From positions 39,272 to 103,271 of the forward strand of contig JAUYRZ010000078.1 of assembly GCA_030695565.1 (NCBI GenBank): DNA of 64,000 nucleotides, read 5' to 3'. The position numbers were made by a program, and so were the translations under genes. This DNA comes from Archangium sp. (GTDB taxonomy: Bacteria; Myxococcota; Myxococcia; Myxococcales; Myxococcaceae). The notes below the pieces were generated by a model that had not been told where the DNA came from, did no database searches, and saw nothing but the letters and a program-made list of their open reading frames with translations. Position 1 is the stretch's first letter; the number at the start of each line of letters is the position of its first letter. This document shows, one piece after another, positions 58,298-64,000 of this stretch.

Positions 58298-59011
58298 GTG
58301 TTCACGCCCGTCGTCGTCTGCCATCAGTTGCGCTCACCCGAGAACCTCGCGGCAGTTGCGCGGGCAATGGCCAATTTTGGCTTCACCGAGCTGATCCTTT
58401 CGGATCCGCAGACCCACGAATTCAGGGTGGCGGGGCGGATCGCGGTGAAAGCCGACTCCGTGATGGAGCACTTCCAGGTGGCGCAGACCCTCGACGAAGC
58501 GCTCTCGGGCGTCGTCTACGCGGTGGGCACCACCTCGCGCACCGAGCTCAAACGGTTCACCCCGCTGACCCCAGAACAAGCCGTCGCCCGCATGGCCACC
58601 CACGCGGCGCGCGGCAAGGTGGCGCTGGTCCTGGGGGGCGAAAAAAGGGGCCTGTCCGACGACGAGCTCGCGCGGTGCCAGGACGTGTTGGTGATCCCCA
58701 CTCCGGGCCCGCAGCCGTCGATGAACCTGAGCCACGCGGCCTCCATTCTGCTCTACCTCTGCTCGCGGCAAGACGCGCCGCCACCCGCTCCGACGCCCGG
58801 TGCGTCGTTGGGAATGATCAAGCGGCTCGAAGCGAAGATGCAGGACGCCTTGCTGGCCGCCGAGTTCCTCAACCCACAGGCGCCCGAACACATGCTCACC
58901 GAACTCTCGCGCGCACTGGTGAGAGGTCAGCTGACGGAACGCGAAGCGCAGGTGTGGCTCGCGGCCTTCGAGCACGTTCGAAGGACTATCCTTTCGAACG
59001 CTTCGAGATGA
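58298..59011 (+). CDS. TrmJ-like tRNA/rRNA 2'-O-methyltransferase (SPOUT)
   Basis: 237 aa. All three SPOUT motifs are present: NLAAVARAMANFGF (with the catalytic-type Arg), LGGEKRGLSDDE and PSMNLSHAASILLY. It uses SAM to methylate a ribose 2'-OH; TrmJ-type enzymes act on tRNA position 32. The C-terminal extension (LLTELSR-like HMLTELSRALVRGQLTEREA) is shared with the paralogue at 11268. GTG start. The 3' end overlaps the opposing small gene by 26 bp. Confidence 0.9.
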   Translation: MFTPVVVCHQLRSPENLAAVARAMANFGFTELILSDPQTHEFRVAGRIAVKADSVMEHFQVAQTLDEALSGVVYAVGTTSRTELKRFTPLTPEQAVARMATHAARGKVALVLGGEKRGLSDDELARCQDVLVIPTPGPQPSMNLSHAASILLYLCSRQDAPPPAPTPGASLGMIKRLEAKMQDALLAAEFLNPQAPEHMLTELSRALVRGQLTEREAQVWLAAFEHVRRTILSNASR

Positions 59012-59261
59012 TCTGATCGATCGCCTTGCGGTCTTCTTCGTTGTGCCGCTCTTTGGGCGGGTCCTGCGTCGAGACCTTCTTCTTCACGTCGTCGACCAGG
59101 TCTTCCGCGCCGTCCTTCACCTTGCCCAGGCGGGGCGACTGCTCTTTCCACGCGCCCTGCAGGGTCTGCCACGCGGTCTTCCCACCCAGCTGGTGCGTGC
59201 CGAGGAAGATCCCGAACCCGATGCAGAGCGTCGTCCACAACACGAATCGAAGGATGCCCAT
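58986..59261 (-). CDS. small single-span membrane protein
   Basis: 91 aa. An N-terminal transmembrane helix (LRFVLWTTLCIGFGIFLGTH) is followed by a charged helical tail with DDVKKKVSTQDPPKERHNEE and an end KAIDQIISKRSKG. No domain recognised. The last 26 bp are antisense to the end of the SPOUT gene. Confidence 0.7.
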   Translation of the reverse strand: MGILRFVLWTTLCIGFGIFLGTHQLGGKTAWQTLQGAWKEQSPRLGKVKDGAEDLVDDVKKKVSTQDPPKERHNEEDRKAIDQIISKRSKG

Positions 59262-59325
59262 GCCTCCTTCCTACCTGTGCCGACATGTGGATCCAGTTTC
59301 CGCCCGGAACGCATAGAAGCAGCCC

Positions 59326-60357
59326 ATGGAGTTGGAGGAACTCAGACAGCGGGCCCGGGAGCGGCTCAAGCAGCTCGCCGCCCAGCGCAACGACGGGCTC
59401 GACGCCTTTCAACGCGACGCCCTGGCGTTCTTCTCGCGCGTGCCCGAGCCGCCGCTCTACCGCCGCCGGGAGGATCCGGTGCGCAAGCTCTCGGCCGCGC
59501 TGCTGGAAGAAGGCGAGACGTTGCTCGCCCGGAGCTGGCGGCTGGGCAGTGAGGTGAGCGCGTTCTCGGCGGCGATCGAGCAGCACCTGGTGGCGCTCTC
59601 CTTGATGGCGGAGGGGCGGGTGGAGCCGGCCGAACCCGCCTGGCACGTCGCGATCGATCTCGAGCGCAAGGCCACCGCCTCGCTTCGGTTGTGGAGCCGT
59701 ACCGACGAACGCAGGCCGTCGGTCTTCGAGACGGACACGAGGCGCTCCCGCTTCGACCCTCGGCCCGAAGCCCAGGTGGAAGCGCGGCTGGCCTGCCCCA
59801 GCTGCCGCAAGGTGAGCCAGTTCTCGCTCTCGCCGCGCGTGGCCACGCATCACCTCGGGTGCCCGCACTGCGCGTCGCCTTTCGTGGCGTACATCGCAGA
59901 GCTGCGCGCGCTCGAGCTCCAGCCGCTGGGCCGCAACCGCAGGCGCTACCTGTTTCGGGTCGACGAGCTCTCCGGCCTGGCCACGCGCATCGAGTTCGAC
60001 GACGGCTCGCCAGGTGAACTCGGCGCGGCGCGGCGCGATCTGCTCGCGTTCCTCTACATGCCCGAGACCATCTTGCGCGGCGTGCTCAACCTGAACTCGA
60101 GCCGCGTGCTCTGGGTCTCTTCGCCGGGGCGCTGCTTCGTGGCCACCGTCGCCTTCGGGGAAGACGCGCCCGAGCTCGAGACGCTGCGCGTGTTCCGCGA
60201 CGAGGTGCTGGCGCGTTCACGCCCGGGCCGCGCGTTCATCGGTTGGTATTACCGGGAAGGACCGGCGCTGGCGGCGGTGGTCGCGAAGCGTCCTGTGCTC
60301 AAACGCGTCACCCGTACCGCGCTGCGTGTCTTCACCCGGCAATTGGAAAAGCGATGA
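59326..60357 (+). CDS. zinc-ribbon protein with CFI-box C-terminal domain
   Basis: 343 aa. The helical N-terminal half has RARERLKQLAAQRNDGLDAF, then a ribbon CPSCRKVSQF...CPHC. The C-terminus CFVATVAFGEDAPELETLRV, FRDEVLARSRPGRAFIGWYY fits the CFI-box pattern C(F)(I/V)AT.AFG...LR.FRD.....GR.F...YY seen in many myxobacterial proteins. The role of the box is not known to me. TAGAAG lies five bases before the ATG. Coupled to the thioredoxin gene by ATGA. Confidence 0.78.
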   Translation: MELEELRQRARERLKQLAAQRNDGLDAFQRDALAFFSRVPEPPLYRRREDPVRKLSAALLEEGETLLARSWRLGSEVSAFSAAIEQHLVALSLMAEGRVEPAEPAWHVAIDLERKATASLRLWSRTDERRPSVFETDTRRSRFDPRPEAQVEARLACPSCRKVSQFSLSPRVATHHLGCPHCASPFVAYIAELRALELQPLGRNRRRYLFRVDELSGLATRIEFDDGSPGELGAARRDLLAFLYMPETILRGVLNLNSSRVLWVSSPGRCFVATVAFGEDAPELETLRVFRDEVLARSRPGRAFIGWYYREGPALAAVVAKRPVLKRVTRTALRVFTRQLEKR

Positions 60358-60893
60358 GCGAGCAACCGAAGAAGATGGATGTCACCACGATGTTCTTCAT
60401 CGGCCTGCTGCTGCTCGGCGCGGTGTTGCTGGGGTGGCAGGAGGTGATGGAGGCAGACGTCTTGCCCAAACACTCCGTCGCGCCGCCCTTCACGGTGGAG
60501 CGCATCGACGCGCCGCCGCTCGAGCTCGCGTCGCTCAAGGGCAAGGTGGTGGTGGTGAACTTCTGGGCCACCTGGTGCCCGCCGTGCCGCGACGAGCTGC
60601 CGTACCTGATCAGCACGGTGAAGGAATACGAGTCGAAGGGGGTGACCCTGGTGGCGATCAGCAACGACGATCGGCCCGGCCAGCGTGAGGCCGTCAAAAA
60701 CTTCCTCACCCAGTTCCCCGAGCTCACGCCGTACGCGGCGCTGGGAGTGCCCTCGGTCGGCGAGCGCTACCAGGTGAAGGCGTTGCCGTCGGTGTACGTG
60801 ATCGATCGCGACGGTCACGTCTCCGCGTCGTTTCAGGGGCAGGCGACCGAGTCACAACTCCGCCGCTGGATCGACGGAGCACTGAGGGATTGA
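60354..60893 (+). CDS. TlpA-like membrane-anchored thioredoxin
   Basis: 179 aa. An N-terminal transmembrane segment (about 13-28) tethers a periplasm-facing thioredoxin domain with the active site Cys75-Pro-Pro-Cys78 in WATWCPPCRDELPYL and a cis-Pro region KALPSVYVID. TlpA/ResA proteins reduce disulfides, for example in cytochrome maturation. Start overlaps the CFI-box gene stop (ATGA). Confidence 0.93.
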   Translation: MSEQPKKMDVTTMFFIGLLLLGAVLLGWQEVMEADVLPKHSVAPPFTVERIDAPPLELASLKGKVVVVNFWATWCPPCRDELPYLISTVKEYESKGVTLVAISNDDRPGQREAVKNFLTQFPELTPYAALGVPSVGERYQVKALPSVYVIDRDGHVSASFQGQATESQLRRWIDGALRD

Positions 60894-60899
60894 AGAGAT

Positions 60900-60934
60900 C
60901 CTCTCTCCCTTCGAGAGAGGGGCAGGGTGAGGGC
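60900..60934. repeat. dispersed hairpin repeat (type A)
   Basis: CCTCTCTC, loop CCTTC, GAGAGAGG, then GGCAGGGTGAGGG, between convergent genes. Confidence 0.7.
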
Positions 60935-60938
60935 GCTG

Positions 60939-62570
60939 CTACTTCTTCTCCTCAACGCCCTTCTCGACCTCTTCGACGAGCTTGAAGTCCGTGCGGCGGT
61001 TCTTGGCGCGGCCGAGCGGGGTGTCATTCGTGGCGATCGGCTTATCAAAGCCATACCCCTCCGACCGCAGGCGCTTGGCCGCGATGCCCTTGGTCACGAG
61101 GTACTTCACCACCGCACCCGCGCGGCGCTTCGACAGGCTCATGTTCGCGTCACGAGAGCCGACGTTGTCGGTGTGACCTTCGATGAGCACCGGCCCGACG
61201 TCTGGGTTCTTGGTGAGCACGGTGGCCACCTCGTCGAGCAGCTTGAACGAGCGGGGGTCGATGCGGTCGCTGCCGAACTCGAAGAGGATCTGGTTGTTGA
61301 TGCGAATGCGTTCAGACTCGAGAACGACCTCTTCCTCTTCTTCCGGAGGCGGGCAGCCGTTGAGCTCAGGCGTGCCCGGGACTTCGGGACACTTGTCGAC
61401 GTTGTCGGGGATCTGATCGCCGTCCTTGTCGGGGCAGCCATCGAGCTCCTGGGGCCCGATGACGTCGGGGCACTGGTCGACCTTGTCGGGCACGCCGTCG
61501 CCATCGCGGTCAGGCTCGCGCGCTTCGGGGCAGCCGTCGGTGTCTTCGATGCCGTCTTTGTCTTCGGGCTGATCAGGACAGCCGTCGACGTTGTTGGGCA
61601 CGCCGTCGTTGTCGTCATCGGGATCAGCGACGTGCTGGTACGTGAGCGAGAGCGCGAAGCGGATGGTCTCGCGGCCATAACCGTTGGGGCCCAGGCCCTT
61701 GCCGACGGCCAGCTGCGCGCCCCAGTTGCCGGCGAACTGCGTACGAGCGCCGATGAGCAGCTCGAAGGGCGTCTTGAGCGCTTCGGCTTCGGTGAAGGTG
61801 AAGGGCGCTTCGGCCGGCGTGGCGAGGTTCAGCTCGGCGATCAGCTGGTTCGACTGGAACCTGCTGAAGCTGGGCAGGTCGACGATGCCGCCACCGCCGA
61901 GGGTGAACTCCTGGGCGACGTAGAGGTTGATGAACTGGCCCGCGGCGGTGCGCAGGCGCCAGCCGATGTTGCCGATGAGGCGAACGGGGCCGATCACGCG
62001 CTCGACGGCGAGGCGGGGGGCGAAGACGAAGCCGCGATCAGAGAGGAAGCTCTGTTTGTCACCGAGGGGAATGCGCACCTCGAGCACGGCGGCCAGGCCC
62101 GCGATGGGAAACTCGCTCTGCTTGAGGAGCTGCACGCGACCCATCAGGCGGGGAGCACCGATGCCGGCGGGGGCGGGCGGCGGGGTGGAGAACCCCTGCT
62201 GCGCGAGCAGGGCGAAGTTGTTGATCTGCCCGACGGTGATGGGGAGATCCGCGGAAACCTCGACGAGGGGATGAAGCTGGTAGGCGGCGAGCAGGTGCAG
62301 GTCGGCGCGAAACGGCATCAGGTCGCCCAGGCGCTCATTGCCGTTCTTGGCGTGGAGGATGCCGACGTTGAAGTCGAGCAGGGCCTGGAAGAGGAAGGAC
62401 CGGGTGAGCTGCAGCTCGCCGCCTTCGAGGGAGAGACCGGACTCCATCGCGGGGGTGAACTTGATCGGCACCAGGTCGATGCCGCGCGCCGTGAAGGGGT
62501 CGATGGTCTGAGCCCCCGCGACGGTGGCCAGGCAGATCAGGGCGAGGCTGAAGGGGTTGACCGTTCGCAC
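60939..62570 (-). CDS. OmpA-family outer-membrane protein with thrombospondin type 3 repeats
   Basis: 543 aa. Signal peptide ending VAGAQ, and a beta-barrel-like N-terminal domain to about residue 310. Four or five TSP3-type calcium repeats follow (DPDDDNDGVPNNVDGCPD, DRDGDGVPDKVDQCPD, DKDGDQIPDNVDKCP). A C-terminal OmpA peptidoglycan-binding domain has IEGHTDNVGSRDANMSLSKR. Common in myxobacteria as an envelope anchor. GTG start; TAGAGT lies nine bases upstream on the minus strand. Confidence 0.93.
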   Translation of the reverse strand: MRTVNPFSLALICLATVAGAQTIDPFTARGIDLVPIKFTPAMESGLSLEGGELQLTRSFLFQALLDFNVGILHAKNGNERLGDLMPFRADLHLLAAYQLHPLVEVSADLPITVGQINNFALLAQQGFSTPPPAPAGIGAPRLMGRVQLLKQSEFPIAGLAAVLEVRIPLGDKQSFLSDRGFVFAPRLAVERVIGPVRLIGNIGWRLRTAAGQFINLYVAQEFTLGGGGIVDLPSFSRFQSNQLIAELNLATPAEAPFTFTEAEALKTPFELLIGARTQFAGNWGAQLAVGKGLGPNGYGRETIRFALSLTYQHVADPDDDNDGVPNNVDGCPDQPEDKDGIEDTDGCPEAREPDRDGDGVPDKVDQCPDVIGPQELDGCPDKDGDQIPDNVDKCPEVPGTPELNGCPPPEEEEEVVLESERIRINNQILFEFGSDRIDPRSFKLLDEVATVLTKNPDVGPVLIEGHTDNVGSRDANMSLSKRRAGAVVKYLVTKGIAAKRLRSEGYGFDKPIATNDTPLGRAKNRRTDFKLVEEVEKGVEEKK

Positions 62571-62582
62571 GAGAGGAAAACT

Positions 62583-62599
62583 CTACCGCGCGACGGTAG
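62583..62599. promoter_or_regulatory. inverted repeat overlapping the OmpA-gene promoter
   Basis: CTACCG-N5-CGGTAG, perfect 6-bp arms, directly behind the candidate -10 of the OmpA-family gene. It could be an operator. Confidence 0.35.
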
Positions 62600-62620
62600 G
62601 ATGAAAAGGATTCTCCCCTC

Positions 62621-62669
62621 TGTCTCCCTCTCCCTTGCGAAGCAGGGGAGAGGGTCGGGGTGAGGGGCC
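62621..62669. repeat. dispersed hairpin repeat (type A)
   Basis: TGTCTCCCTCTCCCTTGCGA then AGCAGGGGAGAGGGTCGGGG and TGAGGGGC, between the OmpA-gene promoter and the end of the M16 gene. Confidence 0.75.
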
Positions 62670-62673
62670 CACT

Positions 62674-64000
62674 TCAACGCACCATGAAATCCGAAGCCTT
62701 CAACACCCTCACATGCTCGACGGCGACAGGAATTCTGGCCTTCGAAATCACCGCATCATCCCGAACCAGATCCTCCGCCTTGGGAGACGAATACGTGATC
62801 GGACTCGGAGCCCCTGACTTCAACGCCGCCGCCAGCCCCGCCGCATCCTTCGTAACGAAAGCAAAGTTCAGATTCTCCGGAGCCACGTACTTCACCACCG
62901 CCGCCTGAGCCTGAGCCGGAGTGATCGTCTCCAACGCCTTCCGAACCGACCCGAGAAAATCCGGAGTGCCCGCGATCACGTCATCGATGGCCCAGCCCAG
63001 CCGCCGCTGATCCGTGGTCGTCCAAATTCGCGTCGCCCCGGCAAGAAACCCTCTCGCGGTCTCGAATCGTTCGGCAGGAATCGGCTTCGAACGAAGCTGC
63101 TCCAGAAAGTGCAGCACCGCGCGCGTGGCGAACACGGCCTTGTCGGGAGACACCGGCCGCAGCCAGAACGTCACGTCCTCCTGGCTGCGAAGAATGTTCG
63201 GCCGCGGAATCGAAGACCAACCATCCTGCCGGTAGTGCTGCGCGTAGGCGTAGGTGCCGTAGTTGAGGCCGCGGCGTTCACGCACCTCCTGGTACAGCAC
63301 GCCGTGTTCCTGGCGGTGTTCGCCGAAGTAGGAGAGCGCGATGAAGAGGGCGAGGAACTCCGGCGAGTCGCGGCGCAGCGGGGTGGTGAAGCCGAAGTTG
63401 CCGGCGGTCGAGGTGGTGTCGCGCTCGATGATCAGCGTGAGGCCCTTGGGTCCCGGCGCCGTGGGGAGCGGAGCACGCACGACGCCCTTCGCCGGCAAGG
63501 CGCTGAGCGTGGTCTTCACCTGCGTGGCGAGCGCATCATCCACCGCGCCGGCGAGCCCGATGATCAGACGGTCCTGGGTGAAGGTGTCCTTCCAGTGCGC
63601 CTTCACGTCCTCCAGCGTGATGGCCTCGAGCCCTTTCTCGGTGCCGCCGTTGGCGTGGCGGTACGGATGGCCCTCATAGAGCAGTGAATCGAGCGCGACC
63701 TTGGAGAGCTCTTCATCGTTCTCCTGGCGCAGGCGGTTCTTCACGGCGTTGAGCTGATCGGCGCGGAGCCGGGTGAACTCCTTCTCCTCGAAGCGCGGGG
63801 CCAGCAGGGTCTCGCTCATGATCTCGAGGAAGCGGGGCAGGCGATCGCGGTGAACGCGGCCGGTGAGGGTGGTGAACTCCTTGTCGGTGTCGCCGCCGAG
63901 CTCAGCGGCCATCGGGTAGAGCGCCTGGAGCAGCTGGGCGCTGTCGAGAGACTTGGTGCCGCCTTCGAGCAGCACGCGGGTGGTGAGCGCGGTGAGGCCC
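62674..64000 (-). CDS. M16 family (insulinase-like) peptidase, predicted non-catalytic subunit, 5' end missing
   Basis: About 442 residues visible; the start lies beyond base 64000. The M16 N-domain reads GLTALTTRVLLEGGTKSLDS at the position where active members have HxxEH, so no zinc motif is present. The middle linker and second M16 domain follow (LIIERDTTSTAGNFGFTTPL, QEVRERRGLNYGTYAYAQHY). Family members without HxxEH usually pair with an active subunit, often the adjacent gene, which would be to the right of this window. The C-terminus ends LKASDFMVR. Confidence 0.85.
   Translation of the reverse strand, partial: GLTALTTRVLLEGGTKSLDSAQLLQALYPMAAELGGDTDKEFTTLTGRVHRDRLPRFLEIMSETLLAPRFEEKEFTRLRADQLNAVKNRLRQENDEELSKVALDSLLYEGHPYRHANGGTEKGLEAITLEDVKAHWKDTFTQDRLIIGLAGAVDDALATQVKTTLSALPAKGVVRAPLPTAPGPKGLTLIIERDTTSTAGNFGFTTPLRRDSPEFLALFIALSYFGEHRQEHGVLYQEVRERRGLNYGTYAYAQHYRQDGWSSIPRPNILRSQEDVTFWLRPVSPDKAVFATRAVLHFLEQLRSKPIPAERFETARGFLAGATRIWTTTDQRRLGWAIDDVIAGTPDFLGSVRKALETITPAQAQAAVVKYVAPENLNFAFVTKDAAGLAAALKSGAPSPITYSSPKAEDLVRDDAVISKARIPVAVEHVRVLKASDFMVR

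Overview
The window is GC-rich, almost fully coding chromosomal DNA with strong G/C preference at third codon positions. Several marks point to a myxobacterium (Myxococcota, Cystobacterineae-like). These include a Gly-rich surface protein ending in a MYXO-CTERM-type Cys/membrane/Arg tail, many short-signal lipoproteins, a TIGR02996-like repeat-companion protein, a CFI-box protein, DUF4388 and zinc-ribbon/kinase/FGE fusions, and a complete chemosensory operon with a HEAT-repeat protein. I see no prophage, IS element, CRISPR array, rRNA or tRNA. No gene-free stretch exceeds 300 bp.

Layout. 0-9 kb: partial YdeI-like gene, M32 carboxypeptidase, YceI lipoprotein, MoaD-MoaE fusion, Cys-rich lipoprotein, then a leftward Nudix-glpD-(small ORF)-FKBP set. 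9-14.6 kb: S9 oligopeptidase lipoprotein, a SPOUT RNA methylase divergent from a glyoxalase-like/amidohydrolase pair, a cyclic-nucleotide-binding protein and riboflavin synthase. 14.6-20.3 kb: Gly-rich MYXO-CTERM protein, lysine-methylase-like protein, hydrolase, leucine-rich protein. 20.3-22.8 kb: ribBX-ribH-nusB-M17N. 22.8-30.9 kb: cheY-cheA-cheW-cheW-HEAT-cheR-cheB-cheY, with no receptor gene. 31-36 kb: secreted and membrane proteins, including an SH3/NlpC-P60 lipoprotein. 36-49.6 kb: leuS-lptE, rpsT, mazG, a TPR membrane protein plus DUF4388 protein, rpsO-pnp, sodC, M23 peptidase, dut. 49.6-55.5 kb: kinase-like FGE protein, ABC substrate-binding protein, convergent purB and purC. 55.5-64 kb: zinc-ribbon protein, GyrA-like protein without a catalytic tyrosine, TrmJ-like methylase, CFI-box protein and thioredoxin, OmpA/TSP3 porin, partial M16 protein.

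Three sequence-wide themes stand out. First, many genes carry a -10-like hexamer, often TGnTAnnnn, only about 6-11 nt before the start codon. Two divergent pairs have start codons just 20 and 27 nt apart, which implies leaderless or near-leaderless transcription. Second, genes are often coupled by NTGA overlaps (ATGA, GTGA and apparently one CTGA). Third, about 14 copies of a CTCCCTCTCCC/GGGAGAGGG hairpin repeat are scattered through the gaps. One copy is translated as part of the LptE signal peptide, and a second repeat family forms the N-terminus of a methyltransferase.

The best candidate for something undescribed is the gene at 55802-57697. It is homologous to the whole GyrA/ParC core, but the catalytic Arg-Tyr is replaced by His-Leu, it has no C-terminal pinwheel, and no GyrB/ParE partner lies nearby. 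Other predicted inactive or re-purposed enzymes are a kinase with HSN instead of HRD, a RibB with a degenerate GTP cyclohydrolase II half, a stand-alone M17 N-domain, a SPOUT protein lacking the motif-1 Arg, and an M16 protein lacking HxxEH.
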